64,000 bases of DNA from Planctomycetota bacterium (GCA_018242625.1 JAFEBO010000006.1:177132-241131); one strand, 5' to 3'. Positions 25,756-35,099 are shown, numbered from the stretch's first letter. Made by a program: numbers and translations. The notes: generated by a model from the letters alone, not told the origin.

Positions 25756-26598
25756 CTAGCCGCGGCCGATTTTCATTTTGGGTTCGTGCTTCGGCGGCGC
25801 TGCATGTTCGCCGAGCTGAGCTTTCAGCCTGGCGTGCGTCCACCACGCGAGAGGCATGGTCAGGAGATAACCCGCGGACAGAATGACGGCGACCAGCCAC
25901 ATGTCCTTGGCCGCAAGAAAAACGAGCAGGCCCACGCTGATGAACAGAGGCACCACGGCCCGCGGATGCAGGCGGATCTTCTTGAAACTGAACATGGGCA
26001 CGCGGCTGACCATCAGGCCGCCGATGACGAAAATGTAGATCGCGATCAGCAGCGGGGGCATCTGCCACTTGATCGATCGCGAGACGTCGATGAGGATGGG
26101 GAGCAGAACAGCCCCGGCCGCGGCGGGGGTTGGCATCCCCACGAAGTAACGGGACGCGAGAGGATTGTTCTTCTTCGCGGGCTTCGCGCTCGTGAAGCGT
26201 GCAAGCCGCATGGCGGCGCACATCGCGTACGTCAGCACGCTGATCATGAAAATCGGCTCGAACTCCGGCGCGAGCGCCGGTCGCGGATCGCCCTGGGATG
26301 GATGAAGCATCCACTGATACAGCAGTACTCCCGGAGCCACGCCGAACGAGACAAAGTCCGAGAGCGAATCGAGCACGGCGCCGAACTTGCTCGTGACCTT
26401 CATGAGCCGCGCCGCGCGTCCGTCGAGCGCATCGAACACGGCCGAGAGCGCGATGGCGATCAGCGCGTTCTCGTAGCGGTTCTGCAGCACGAAGTGGATG
26501 CTCGCCAGCCCGCACGCCAGGGCCGCTGAGGTGATCATGTTGGGAAAGATCGCCCGGAGTGGGACGGCGCCGTGTCGGGTTGGGAACTTGAGGAACAC
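25756..26598 (-). CDS. pssA: CDP-diacylglycerol--serine O-phosphatidyltransferase
   Basis: 280 residues, integral membrane. The CDP-alcohol phosphotransferase signature is complete: DALDGRAARLMKVTSKFGAV followed by LDSLSD (the DG-xx-AR-x8-G-xxx-D-xxx-D motif). Around it are about eight hydrophobic stretches (NMITSAALACGLASIHFVL at the start, AVVPLFISVGLLVFLAA near the end). It transfers phosphatidyl from CDP-diacylglycerol to serine, making phosphatidylserine. The start is GTG at 26598, only 2 bp after the psd stop, so it is translationally coupled to psd, the next enzyme of the path. Together they give phosphatidylethanolamine. Confidence 0.95.
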   Translation of the reverse strand: MFLKFPTRHGAVPLRAIFPNMITSAALACGLASIHFVLQNRYENALIAIALSAVFDALDGRAARLMKVTSKFGAVLDSLSDFVSFGVAPGVLLYQWMLHPSQGDPRPALAPEFEPIFMISVLTYAMCAAMRLARFTSAKPAKKNNPLASRYFVGMPTPAAAGAVLLPILIDVSRSIKWQMPPLLIAIYIFVIGGLMVSRVPMFSFKKIRLHPRAVVPLFISVGLLVFLAAKDMWLVAVILSAGYLLTMPLAWWTHARLKAQLGEHAAPPKHEPKMKIGRG

Positions 26599-26600
26599 GC

Positions 26601-27365
26601 TCAGGTATTGTTCGCACGCCTGGCCAGGATCGTCCGGCCCGCAAACACGCGCTCTCCAAGCGTCGCGACGGGCTCAAAGCCGGCCGGCAGATACACGTCG
26701 ACGCGCGAGCCGAACTTGATCAGGCCGTAGCGTTCCCCGGGCTCCAGCCGCTGCCCCACACGGACCTTGCACACGATCCGCCGCGCGATCAGGCCGGCTA
26801 TCTGCACGACGAAAAGCCTGCCGCCGTCCCCCGTCCTGAGCACAAGGCTGGCCCTTTCGTTCAGATCGCTCGCCTTGTCAAAGCTCGCGTTGAAGAACTT
26901 GCCGCGGTTGTACGCGATCGCTTCGACCGTCCCGGCCAGCGGGGCACGGTTCACGTGCACGTTGAAAACGTTCATGAAGACGCACATACGCCGGAGCGGA
27001 ACACCCGGCTCCCCGGCCGCGGCCAGCGCCTCCGCGGGCGGCAGCGCGGTATCGATCTTCACGATGACCCCGTCGGCCGGACAGATCATCGAGCGAGTGA
27101 GGTCTTCACCGGCAGCAGGCTCGCGATGCGGATCTCGGAAAAACCAGACGGCCCAGCCCAGCAGCGCGATGAGGATTGCGGCGATGGCGAAGAGCGCCGG
27201 GGCCCCAGAGGAGTTTCGCAGACCCCATGCGACCACCGTGGCAAAGAGGGCCGGCACGAGAAAGATCGCGATGATCGCCCAGCCGTCGCGGGCGACCAGG
27301 GGGGGGCGGGCCGGGTAGGGCGCACCGATGAAGGAACTGGGGAACGCTGTTTGGTCTGCCATCAT
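26601..27365 (-). CDS. psd: Phosphatidylserine decarboxylase (short, TIGR00164-type)
   Basis: 254 residues. Two N-terminal helices (WAIIAIFLVPALFATVVAWG and APALFAIAAILIALLGWAVW) anchor it. PADGVIVKID and MNVFNVHVNRAP carry the conserved Asp and His, and GLIKFGSRVDVYLP contains the Gly-Ser self-cleavage site that generates the pyruvoyl group. The FGSR form is normal for the short bacterial type, unlike LGST of E. coli Psd. It decarboxylates phosphatidylserine to phosphatidylethanolamine at the membrane. Two ATG codons in tandem (27365 and 27362) could start it; GAACAAT lies just upstream. First gene of a psd-pssA pair. Confidence 0.95.
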   Translation of the reverse strand: MMADQTAFPSSFIGAPYPARPPLVARDGWAIIAIFLVPALFATVVAWGLRNSSGAPALFAIAAILIALLGWAVWFFRDPHREPAAGEDLTRSMICPADGVIVKIDTALPPAEALAAAGEPGVPLRRMCVFMNVFNVHVNRAPLAGTVEAIAYNRGKFFNASFDKASDLNERASLVLRTGDGGRLFVVQIAGLIARRIVCKVRVGQRLEPGERYGLIKFGSRVDVYLPAGFEPVATLGERVFAGRTILARRANNT

Positions 27366-27492
27366 CGGATTGTTCGGGGGCAGCGCGATGCGGGATCGAA
27401 GTCAAGACACACTCCCAACGCCGTGCGAACAACGGGGCGGTCGCTCCGCCGATGAAACAGAAGCCGTAAGTGCTTGAAACACAAGACACTTC

Positions 27493-27521
27493 TTGACCCG
27501 GCCGGCCGTGTTCGCTACGTT
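27493..27521 (+). promoter_or_regulatory. Sigma-70-like promoter with long leader
   Basis: TTGACC (27493-27498), 17-bp spacer and TACGTT (27516-27521) form the best classical promoter in the window. Transcription would start near 27528, about 180 nt before ATG 27711, leaving a long leader that contains an imperfect GGGTCCTCTGAGGAGAGGGG-like hairpin. The rest of the 345-bp gap to psd holds no gene. Confidence 0.5.
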
Positions 27522-27710
27522 GGATATCGCGGGTCGCTTCCCCCTGATTTCCGCACACGGGTCCCGAATCGGGTTGCGTGTGTTCAGGGTCCTCTGAGGA
27601 GAGGGGCAGCTCGCCAAAATCCGGGTCCGTCCGGCCGGCACCGCCGGCGTGGCGTTGTTTGTGGCACGTCATCAACGGGCTATTTGGGCGTTTTGACAAG
27701 GAGAAGGAAG

Positions 27711-28691
27711 ATGAACCGCGTTTTCGTGATTCTGGCGGTGGGGATGATGGCGGGTGTGGCGGCCTCGGCCTCGGCCACGTACCTGATGGTGACCAACTTC
27801 AGCAGCGGCAACCGCAGCATCATGCTGTTCAACAAGAGCAACGGATCGCTGGTGAGCCAGAACTGGATCGTGGGTGACGGCGGCGCCAACGTCTTCAACA
27901 GCCAGACCGAAGCCCTCTCGATCGGGTCGGACGTCTGGATCAGCGACCAGGTGCAGAACAAGGTCTTCCGTTACGACCTCTCGACCGGCACATACAAGAC
28001 CGCGATCTCGGGCAACGGAACCACCAACCTCAACAACATCCGCGGCATGGAGCGGGTGGGCAACACGGTGTACGTTGCCAATGCTGGAACGGGATTTGGC
28101 AACGCCATCGTGCGGTTTGACGCCAACACCGGCGCGTTCCTGGGTTCGACGGCGATTTCGCAGTTTGTCTCCGGAACCGACCACTCTCCGTGGGACATCA
28201 AGTACGTGAACAACGAGCTCCTGGTCAGTGTGTACGCCGCGTCGGGCACGACCGGCACCAGCCGCATCGACCGGTACGACCTGGCGGGCAACTACCTCGG
28301 CAACCTCTACGTTCAGGCGAACAGCGTGACGACGGGGATCCGCGGGCCGCAGCAGATCAACACCGACGGGAGCAATCTTCTGATCGCCGGCTTCTCCGGC
28401 ACCGCACAGTCGGGCCTCTACCAGACGAACAGCGCGATCAGCACGCTGAACTTCTACGCGGGCGGTCTCGGACCGCGTGCGGGCTACCGCTTGGACAACG
28501 GCAAGATCATGATCACCAAGGGCGACGGCGTCTTCATCCTGGACCCGATGACCAACACGCTTTCGTCGATCGCCGGGCTGACGGGCTCGATCAACGCCAA
28601 ATACATCAGCGAGATCGAGTTCATTCCCGCGCCGGGAGCGATGGGGCTGCTCGGACTGGGCGGGCTGGTGGCCGCACGCCGCCGTCGCTGA
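27711..28691 (+). CDS. Secreted PEP-CTERM-like beta-propeller protein
   Basis: 326 residues from ATG 27711 with AAGGAGAAGGAAG just upstream. Signal peptide MNRVFVILAVGMMAGVAASA. The body is a string of four-stranded repeats of the kind seen in six- or seven-bladed propellers: VWISDQVQNKVFRYDLSTG, VYVANAGTGFGNAIVRFDAN, LLIAGFSGTAQSGLYQ, MITKGDGVFILDP. The tail IPAPGAMGLLGLGGLVAARR plus Arg is a PEP-CTERM-like sorting signal. Such propellers usually mediate binding; no catalytic motif is present. It is followed by a strong terminator and preceded by a classical promoter and long leader. Confidence 0.85.
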   Translation: MNRVFVILAVGMMAGVAASASATYLMVTNFSSGNRSIMLFNKSNGSLVSQNWIVGDGGANVFNSQTEALSIGSDVWISDQVQNKVFRYDLSTGTYKTAISGNGTTNLNNIRGMERVGNTVYVANAGTGFGNAIVRFDANTGAFLGSTAISQFVSGTDHSPWDIKYVNNELLVSVYAASGTTGTSRIDRYDLAGNYLGNLYVQANSVTTGIRGPQQINTDGSNLLIAGFSGTAQSGLYQTNSAISTLNFYAGGLGPRAGYRLDNGKIMITKGDGVFILDPMTNTLSSIAGLTGSINAKYISEIEFIPAPGAMGLLGLGGLVAARRRR

Positions 28692-28722
28692 TCTGTTTTC
28701 AGGCTTGAACGGAATGATCTCG

Positions 28723-28752
28723 CGCCCGGCCCCCTGGCCGGGCGTTTTCTTT
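28723..28752 (+). terminator. Rho-independent terminator after the beta-propeller gene
   Basis: CGCCCGGCC, loop CCCT and GGCCGGGCG form a nine-pair stem followed by TTTTCTTT. Confidence 0.9.
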
Positions 28753-28796
28753 CGGCGGCCGGTCGCGGACACGCCCCGACATACACTCCTCCCCCT

Positions 28797-29798
28797 ATGG
28801 CGATTCTGATCGACGCAAACACCAAAGTCATCTGTCAGGGCATCACGGGTTCCTTCGGCGCGGTGCATACCAGGGGGTGCTTTCTTTACGGCACCAAGAT
28901 GACGGGCGGCGTTACACCCGGCAAGGGCGGCACCAAGGACGCCAACGGCCTGCCAATCTTCGATACCGTGGCGCAGGCTGTCCGAGAGACCGGAGCGAGC
29001 GCCACCATGATCTTCGTGCCGCCGGCGTTCACGGCCGATGCGATCCTCGAAGCGGCGGACGCCGGGATCAAAGTCATCTGCGCGATCACCGAAGGTGTGC
29101 CGGTGCAGGACATGATCCGCGTGCGGGCGGTGCTGGATGAACTCAACGGCGGCGCGGAGACGCCGGCGAGCAAGCGGAGATTCATCCTCGTCGGACCCAA
29201 CTGCCCGGGCGTGATTACACCGGGCCCGCGGACCAATACGGGAAGCATGACCGGCGAGCCCGGCGCTCCGTTCACCAATGCCGGCTGCAAGATCGGGATC
29301 ATGCCGGGCTACATCAACACGCACATCAGCCAGAGCAAGCGCGGCAAAGCCATCGGCATTGTCAGCCGCTCGGGCACCCTCACCTACGAGGCCGTGTGGC
29401 AGACCTCGAACCTCGGCTTTGCGCAGAGCACCTGCGTCGGCATCGGCGGCGATCCGGTGCGCGGGCTCAACCACATTGATTGTCTCGAGCTCTTCGCCGA
29501 CGATCCGGAAACGCACGGCATCCTCATGATCGGCGAGATCGGCGGCAGCGACGAGATTGATGCCGCGAAATGGGTCGCAGAAAACCGCAGGAGCGGTCGG
29601 CTGAAGAAGCCCGTCGCCGGGTTCATCGCGGGGCGCACCGCGCCTCCCGGCCGACGCATGGGCCACGCGGGCGCGATCATCGGCGGCGCGGATGACACGG
29701 CGGACGCGAAGATCAAGGCGCTGCAGGCCGCGGGCGTGAGCGTGGCGATGAGCCCCGCGGATATGGGCAGCGCCATGGCGAGCGCGATGGGCGGGTGA
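28797..29798 (+). CDS. sucD: Succinate--CoA ligase subunit alpha
   Basis: 333 residues. The CoA-binding Rossmann N-terminus has [16 protein letters not shown], and the phosphohistidine is in [12 protein letters not shown] with the conserved [15 protein letters not shown] and [13 protein letters not shown] are family signatures. It forms the alpha subunit that carries CoA and the phospho-His in the TCA-cycle step making ATP or GTP from succinyl-CoA. The beta-subunit gene sucC, usually adjacent, is not next to it here. It has an insertion around residues 118-126 (GGAETPASK) relative to short homologues. ATG 28797 lies nine nt after TACACT and lacks a Shine-Dalgarno, so the message may be leaderless. 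Confidence 0.96.
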   Translation: MAILIDANTKVICQGITGSFGAVHTRGCFLYGTKMTGGVTPGKGGTKDANGLPIFDTVAQAVRETGASATMIFVPPAFTADAILEAADAGIKVICAITEGVPVQDMIRVRAVLDELNGGAETPASKRRFILVGPNCPGVITPGPRTNTGSMTGEPGAPFTNAGCKIGIMPGYINTHISQSKRGKAIGIVSRSGTLTYEAVWQTSNLGFAQSTCVGIGGDPVRGLNHIDCLELFADDPETHGILMIGEIGGSDEIDAAKWVAENRRSGRLKKPVAGFIAGRTAPPGRRMGHAGAIIGGADDTADAKIKALQAAGVSVAMSPADMGSAMASAMGG

Positions 29799-29849
29799 TC
29801 ACTCGCTCGGAATCTGGCATCGCGGAACGTCTATCGCGTGCAAAGCCGT

Positions 29850-30851
29850 CTAGCAGTGGGCCCGGACCGGACACTCCTGCCCGGCGCTTGATGTTGAGGG
29901 CACAAGCCCGAGCAGGCGCGAGATCGCGATCCATGCGCTCGGTACAATGCGATATTCCAGCGGCCGGATTACCGGCCGGCCCCGGAGGTCCGATCCGGCG
30001 GCGGACCAAAGCGATGGGGAAAGGATGAGCGTGCGCCGGCCCCGTGCCAGCGCCTCGGCCGCGTCGCGCGCAAGCGTCTCCGGGCTCGATGCCTTCGCGT
30101 GAAAGACTCGATTCTCGCTGGGAAGCCTCGCTCGCAGATCGGCCGCGGCACTCTGAGCCAAACCGTGCTTAAGGCCGAGCACAACAAACTCCGCGGATCG
30201 CGAGCGGCGGAGTGAATCGAGCAGCGCCGGCAGAATCTCGATCGGAGCGGCCATCGCCAAAGCGCCAACGCGACGCGCCGCCCGACGCACCTCGGCAGCG
30301 TGAAAAGGTGTCGTGACCAGGTATCGAACCGAGGCCGGGATGGCGAGATGGTCACCGGTCCGGAGTGCCAGACAGGGTACTTCCAGGCGTTCGCGGATCT
30401 CCGCGGCGTGTGACTCTGCCTGAAACTCAGTACACTCCACGAAGGCACACGTCGGGCGGGCGCTGAGCTCCGCCTCGGCCATCTCATGCAGTGCGCGTGC
30501 AGCCCCGAGCGTTGAAAGCTCGCCCCGCGAGCGGATCGCCCGCGCGAACCATGTATACAGATCCCGCAGCGGACGGGCCCGATCCGACAGGTGCCCCACG
30601 GCGGCGGCGTCCGCGATGAAATACCCGCTGCGATCACGCGTCACCACCAACCCGTCGTTGACCAGCCGCCGGTATACGCGAAAGCACGTCACCTCGTTGA
30701 TCCCCCACCGTGCCTTCGCGTCTCGGAGGGCGGGCAGGCGATCTCCCGGCTTCCATGCACCGGTCGCAATCTGGTAGATGCAGTCGTTGAAGACGGCATC
30801 GGCCTTGGTACCGCGGGGGGCGGCGGAATCCTGGCGTCCGGAAGTGTGCAA
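29850..30851 (-). CDS. GntR family transcriptional regulator
   Basis: 333 residues. The N-terminal GntR winged helix is clear: IYQIATGAWKPGDRLPALRD, then INEVTCFRVYRRLVNDGLVV and SGYFIA. The C-terminal 240 residues form an alpha/beta sensor (CAFVECTEFQAESHAAEIRE, LVTTPFHAAEVR, LILSPSLW), similar to the two-lobed sensor found in some GntR proteins of unknown ligand. The start is TTG 30851: AAAGGA lies nine nt upstream, while the nearby ATG is in another frame. It is divergent from the M16 peptidase at 30967, and the 115-bp region between them has a perfect palindrome at 30881-30899, so it probably controls itself and the peptidase. Confidence 0.85.
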   Translation of the reverse strand: MHTSGRQDSAAPRGTKADAVFNDCIYQIATGAWKPGDRLPALRDAKARWGINEVTCFRVYRRLVNDGLVVTRDRSGYFIADAAAVGHLSDRARPLRDLYTWFARAIRSRGELSTLGAARALHEMAEAELSARPTCAFVECTEFQAESHAAEIRERLEVPCLALRTGDHLAIPASVRYLVTTPFHAAEVRRAARRVGALAMAAPIEILPALLDSLRRSRSAEFVVLGLKHGLAQSAAADLRARLPSENRVFHAKASSPETLARDAAEALARGRRTLILSPSLWSAAGSDLRGRPVIRPLEYRIVPSAWIAISRLLGLVPSTSSAGQECPVRAHC

Positions 30852-30880
30852 GGGGATGCATCCTTTGGGTACAAACTATC

Positions 30881-30899
30881 TGCTATATTTAGTATAGCA
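30881..30899. promoter_or_regulatory. Palindromic operator that doubles as divergent -10 elements
   Basis: TGCTATATTTAGTATAGCA is a perfect inverted repeat: seven-base arms TGCTATA/TATAGCA around TTTAG. On the plus strand it reads as extended -10 TGCTATATT toward the M16 gene; on the minus strand as TGCTATACT toward the GntR gene. No -35 box is clear on either side, as allowed for extended -10 promoters. The symmetric site is a natural target for a dimeric GntR protein. Confidence 0.6.
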
Positions 30900-30966
30900 G
30901 GCATCGCGCTTCCTGCCATGCGCCCGCCCCCGAAACGGATCCGACCTGAATATCAGGAGCATCGCC

Positions 30967-33696
30967 GTGAAGCCCTTCTTTCTCGCACCATCGCTCGCGT
31001 TGTGGATCGTTTCGACCGCCCTCATGGGATCCTCCCCCGCCGAGAACGGGTCCCGACCTTCATCGACCCCGACTGTGGTGGAGGATGTTCGCGCGTACAC
31101 CCTGGCGAACGGGATGCGAGTGCTGCTGAATCCCGACCCCGCGTCCTCAAAGGTCGCGTTCCTTATGGTGTACTTCGTCGGTTCGCGGCATGAAGGGCTC
31201 GGTGAACGGGGCATGGCCCATCTGCTGGAGCACCTGCTCTTCAAGGGGAGTCCGAAGTTCCCCGATCCGGCACAGGAGCTCAAGGAGCGTGGCGCATTCT
31301 CGAATGCCTCCACATGGACAGACCGAACCATCTATTTCGAGGAAATGGTCTCAACGTCCGAAAACATCGACTTCGCGCTGCGGTTCGAAGCCGACCGCAT
31401 GCAGAACGCCCTCATTGGCGATCCCGCACTCGCGAGTGAGATGACCGTCGTGCGGAACGAATTCGAAATGAAAGAGAGCGATCCGCTCGAGATCGTGCTT
31501 CAAAGTCTGATGGCGGGGGGGTATACGTGGCATCCTTATGGCGCCGCCACGATCGGCAACCGGTCGGATATCGAGCGTGTGCCGGGAGAAAACCTTCGCC
31601 GGTTTTACAAGCACTTCTACCGCCCGTCGAACGCGATGCTCATCGTCTCGGGGAAGTTCGATGACGCGGATGTTCTGAATCGCATCGACACGCACTTTTC
31701 ACCGCTTGACAACCCGCCAGCTCCTCTGACCCCAACATGGACCGAAGAACCAACCCAGGACGGTTCGCGCCTGGTGGAGATCTGCCGAGATATCACGCAA
31801 GCGAGTGTGGGCGTGATGTACCACGTGCCCGCACGCTCGCACCCGGACGCTGCGGCCATCACGCTGCTCAATCCTCTGCTCAGCGACGTTCCCTGGGGGA
31901 GGCTTCAGAAGGGACTCGTTGCCGCCGGGCTTGCGGCTCAGGTCAACATTTTGCCCTTCGTGATGGAAGAACGCGGCGCGCTGCTCGTGATCGCGACCCT
32001 TAAGGACGGCCAGAATCCACAGAAAGCGCTCCGTGTACTCACCGAGATCATGGAGGGGTTCGCCAATGCTCCCGTGACGTCGGCTGAAGCCAGGCGCGCC
32101 CGCGCCTCGTGGCTCTCGCAGCTTACGAGCACAAGGAAAAACAATCTCTCGTTTGCGTTTGCACTGGCCGACGCGGCCTCCTGCGGCGACTGGCGGCTCT
32201 GGTTTCTCGAACGCGACCGCATCAAGGAAATAAATGCGGAGCAGATGCAATCCGTTTACGTCCGGTACTTCGTGCCGAGCAACCGCACGGCAGCGTTGTT
32301 GCTGCCCACCAAATCTCCATTACGTGCCGCGATTCCGCCAAGACCGGACATCGGCAGCCTCGTCGCCACGTACAAAGGCACCGAAGAGTTCCGCAAGGGT
32401 GAAGCGTTCGATGCGACACCGGCGGCTATCGAGGCTCGAACGATCCGCACCGAACTGCGTCCCGGCGTTCGCCTCGCCGTCGTGCCCAAACGCACAGCCG
32501 GAGGAGCTGTGCAGGCGGTGATCGCTGTCCGCTCGGGGGATGAAGCAGCGCTCGCAGGGCAGGACTCGATCGGCCTGCTCGCGGCCGGAATGCTCGGTCG
32601 CGGCACGCGCACGATGACCTTTCAAGAACGTTCCGACGAGCTCGACGCTTTGCAGTCCACGATCTTCCCCTCGTATCAGGGCGGCGTGCTCTCGCTGGCG
32701 GTATCCACTGATCGGAAGAACTTTGCCCGGTGCATGGAGATCGCGGCCGACATGCTGCGGAATCCGGTCTTCCCAGATTCGGAGTTTCAGGCCGTGCAGG
32801 CGGATCAGGCGGCGTTCGCGGCGTCGCAGCTCGACCAGCCACTCACACTCGTCAACAACGCCCTCCAGCGGGCGACGTCGCCGTTCGGCGCCCAATCGAT
32901 GTTTTACGTTCCGACGCCTGCGGAAAGGCTGGAGCGTATCAAGGCTGCAACCGTGCAGGATGTTCGGGCGTTTTACCAGCGCGTCATCGGCCCGTCGAAC
33001 GTACAGATCGCGATCGTTGGCGACATTGAAGCAACCGACGCGGAGGCACAGGCACGCAGGCTTGTCGATGGCTGGAGCGGTGGAATGAATTTCCGGCGGC
33101 CTGTCCGCGACCCCCGCCAGATTTCCAAGGAGCGAATAGTCATTCGCACGCCCGACAAGCCAATGGCAGCGGTCGGACTCGCCACCGCGCTCTCACTCAA
33201 AGACAGCGATGCCGATGCCGAGGCCCTGCTCATGGCTGTCAATATTCTGGGCCGGGGCCTGCACAGCCGCATCGGTACACGGCTGCGCGGAAAAGAAGGC
33301 TTGTCCTATGACAGCCTAGCCACCCTTTCGATGGGCAAACTGGACTCCGTGTCGACACTGATCATGTACGCGAGTTGCGCCAAGGAGAACGCGGACAAAG
33401 CTGCGGCAGCGCTGCAAGAGGAGGTCGACCGCTGGATCCGCGACGGAATCACGGATGACGAACTCTCCACGGCACGCAAGGGGTATCGGATGGCGGTGCT
33501 AGCAAGCTTCAGCGCCGACGACGTCCTCGCCGATGTTCTGGCCCGCGACATGTATCTCGGAAGAACCATGGCGTGGTACGACCGACTTTTTCAACGATTG
33601 GATCGACTGAACGCCGCGAGCGTAAACGATGCGCTGCGGCACCGGTTTTCGTCTACGAGCTTTGCCGAAGCACGCTCGGGAGATTTCGAGAAGTGA
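30967..33696 (+). CDS. M16 (pitrilysin/insulinase) family zinc peptidase, secreted
   Basis: 909 residues. GTG 30967 with AGGAG upstream. Signal peptide MKPFFLAPSLALWIVSTALM. The first M16 domain has the inverted zinc motif H85-L-L-E88-H89 (GMAHLLEHLLFKGS) and the third ligand Glu in VRNEFEMKE, so it is catalytically complete. The second half repeats the fold without HxxEH (SIGLLAAGMLGRGTRTMTFQ), the normal inactive partner. It would degrade peptides in the periplasm. It is divergent from the GntR gene and shares a palindromic promoter with it, which suggests peptide- or metabolite-controlled expression. About 340 bp of intergenic DNA follow. Confidence 0.93.
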   Translation: MKPFFLAPSLALWIVSTALMGSSPAENGSRPSSTPTVVEDVRAYTLANGMRVLLNPDPASSKVAFLMVYFVGSRHEGLGERGMAHLLEHLLFKGSPKFPDPAQELKERGAFSNASTWTDRTIYFEEMVSTSENIDFALRFEADRMQNALIGDPALASEMTVVRNEFEMKESDPLEIVLQSLMAGGYTWHPYGAATIGNRSDIERVPGENLRRFYKHFYRPSNAMLIVSGKFDDADVLNRIDTHFSPLDNPPAPLTPTWTEEPTQDGSRLVEICRDITQASVGVMYHVPARSHPDAAAITLLNPLLSDVPWGRLQKGLVAAGLAAQVNILPFVMEERGALLVIATLKDGQNPQKALRVLTEIMEGFANAPVTSAEARRARASWLSQLTSTRKNNLSFAFALADAASCGDWRLWFLERDRIKEINAEQMQSVYVRYFVPSNRTAALLLPTKSPLRAAIPPRPDIGSLVATYKGTEEFRKGEAFDATPAAIEARTIRTELRPGVRLAVVPKRTAGGAVQAVIAVRSGDEAALAGQDSIGLLAAGMLGRGTRTMTFQERSDELDALQSTIFPSYQGGVLSLAVSTDRKNFARCMEIAADMLRNPVFPDSEFQAVQADQAAFAASQLDQPLTLVNNALQRATSPFGAQSMFYVPTPAERLERIKAATVQDVRAFYQRVIGPSNVQIAIVGDIEATDAEAQARRLVDGWSGGMNFRRPVRDPRQISKERIVIRTPDKPMAAVGLATALSLKDSDADAEALLMAVNILGRGLHSRIGTRLRGKEGLSYDSLATLSMGKLDSVSTLIMYASCAKENADKAAAALQEEVDRWIRDGITDDELSTARKGYRMAVLASFSADDVLADVLARDMYLGRTMAWYDRLFQRLDRLNAASVNDALRHRFSSTSFAEARSGDFEK

Positions 33697-34037
33697 CATC
33701 CGCGGCGCGGCTTCGCGGCTCATTACGCTGAAGCGGTTCGGCAAACTCGCTCTGGATCCTTGCACGACTCCCACGTGGGGTCGAGATACCGGGCAATTCG
33801 GACCTGGCGCACGACATCTGGGACAGGAATGTCGGGATGTGTTACCGGCCACGGTGCACTTGGTTATCTCGTGCCGCCTATTCCGATTTTTCCGGCCGCA
33901 TCGACTGAAAACGCTTCCGCCGCCGCCTTGTTTGCGCGCCCGCGGTTTGCGTTCCGCTTTCAGGTAATCGAAGGTTGATCTTGAGGGCGAGTGCGCCCGT
34001 ACCAGTGTGGGGAAGAACCCCACGAGGGGAGGCCTTT
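33697..34037. other. Intergenic region without recognisable gene
   Basis: About 340 bp between the M16 peptidase and the choice-of-anchor A protein. Open frames here have no coding character. TTACGCT near 33724 could be a -10. GAGGGGAGG at 34024-34032 is the ribosome site of the next gene. Nothing else is seen. Confidence 0.3.
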
Positions 34038-35051
34038 ATGAAACGATCTATACGACCTGTCGCCGCCGTCGCTATCGCGAGCGTGGCCGGTCTCTCGACC
34101 GCGGCCAGCGCGGCCGTGACCTACTGGGACTTCAACGCTTTCAGCCGCTCCACGATCGGATCGGCGAGCCAGGGGTATGGCTCCGACATCCAGGGCGCCA
34201 CGGGCTCTGTGGGAGACGCTTACTTCAACGGCTTCGCCGGCAGAACGAACGCGGGCAGCTCTTCGAGCCTGGCGGCCGGCTTTTACGGCGGCGGCAATCT
34301 CCGCCTGTCGGGCAGCGTGAATAACGGCGGCGTCAATGTCGCCGGTACCGTGACCATGAACGGCGCCTCTATTTACGGCGGCGTGACCGGCGGCGGCAAC
34401 CTGGGCGGCTCGGGCGGCACTGTCTACGGAGATGTGGACATCGCCGGCTCGAAAACCACCGGCAATCCGCTGACCGTCACCGGGTCGGTCAATACCGGAC
34501 AGGCGTACGCCGCGGCGCTCAACCTGACGGCGGCTTCGTCGTATTTCCAGAACATCGGCAACGCCGCCGCGGCCCTGCTGCCCACCGCTTCTTACCTGAA
34601 CCAGTGGGGCGAGCTGGTGCTCAATGCCAGCGGGCCGCTGTCGGTCTTCAGCGTGAACCAGACGGACTTCACCAACGCCTGGGGCATCCGCGTTGTCGGC
34701 AACGGCGCCGTTGTAATCAACGTACGCGGTGCTTCGCTCAATTTCGGCAGCAAGACCTGGACCTACCAGAACGGCGCGAGCGCCGTGACAACGCTGCTGA
34801 ATCTGAACGAGGCGAACGCCATCACCATGTCGGGAGGTCACAACGTGAACATCCTCGCCGCCAACGCCGCCACGACGTTCTCGTCCGGCGTCGTCACGGG
34901 CAACCTCATCGTCGGCTCGCTCATGGGAGGCGGCCAGCTGAACTGGAACCCCGGCGGCGGCTTCAGCGGCGCCGCGCTCATCCCCTCGCCGGGCGGCGCG
35001 TTCGCGCTGGTCGGTGGCGGGCTGGTGATCCTGCGACGCCGGCGCGGATGA
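34038..35051 (+). CDS. Choice-of-anchor A surface protein, PEP-CTERM-like tail (first copy)
   Basis: 337 residues from ATG 34038 with GAGGGGAGG upstream. Signal peptide MKRSIRPVAAVAIASVAGLS to ASA. The mature start VTYWDFNAFSRSTIGSASQG, SDIQGATGSVGDAYFNGF and the repeated GGGNL/GGNLGGS strands mark the choice-of-anchor A domain, a beta-helix-like surface module found with many alternative anchors. Here the anchor is IPSPGGAFALVGGGLVILRR plus Arg. The conserved end NVNILAANAATTFSSGVVTG is almost identical in the downstream copy (35320-36324). Probably an exported surface or adhesive protein. Closed by a terminator at 35076-35099. Confidence 0.88.
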   Translation: MKRSIRPVAAVAIASVAGLSTAASAAVTYWDFNAFSRSTIGSASQGYGSDIQGATGSVGDAYFNGFAGRTNAGSSSSLAAGFYGGGNLRLSGSVNNGGVNVAGTVTMNGASIYGGVTGGGNLGGSGGTVYGDVDIAGSKTTGNPLTVTGSVNTGQAYAAALNLTAASSYFQNIGNAAAALLPTASYLNQWGELVLNASGPLSVFSVNQTDFTNAWGIRVVGNGAVVINVRGASLNFGSKTWTYQNGASAVTTLLNLNEANAITMSGGHNVNILAANAATTFSSGVVTGNLIVGSLMGGGQLNWNPGGGFSGAALIPSPGGAFALVGGGLVILRRRRG

Positions 35052-35075
35052 AGCATTTCACATCGAGCACGCACA

Positions 35076-35099
35076 GGGCCGGGCACTCCCGGCCCTTTT
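35076..35099 (+). terminator. Rho-independent terminator after first choice-of-anchor A gene
   Basis: GGGCCGGG, loop CACT, CCCGGCCC, then TTTTC and a further TTTTT. The eight-pair stem separates the two paralogues, so they are transcribed independently. Confidence 0.88.

Noticed and set aside
26601..27365. Psd with FGSR instead of LGST as a possible inactive enzyme
   Set aside because: FGSR with following VDVYLP is the normal cleavage site of the short bacterial decarboxylase family.
27672..29666. 664-codon minus-strand frame across the propeller and sucD
   Set aside because: It crosses a strong terminator and two certain genes on the other strand.
33697..34037. Small ORFs between the M16 peptidase and the choice-of-anchor A gene
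   Set aside because: Mixed codon use, no ribosome sites and no recognisable protein; kept as intergenic.
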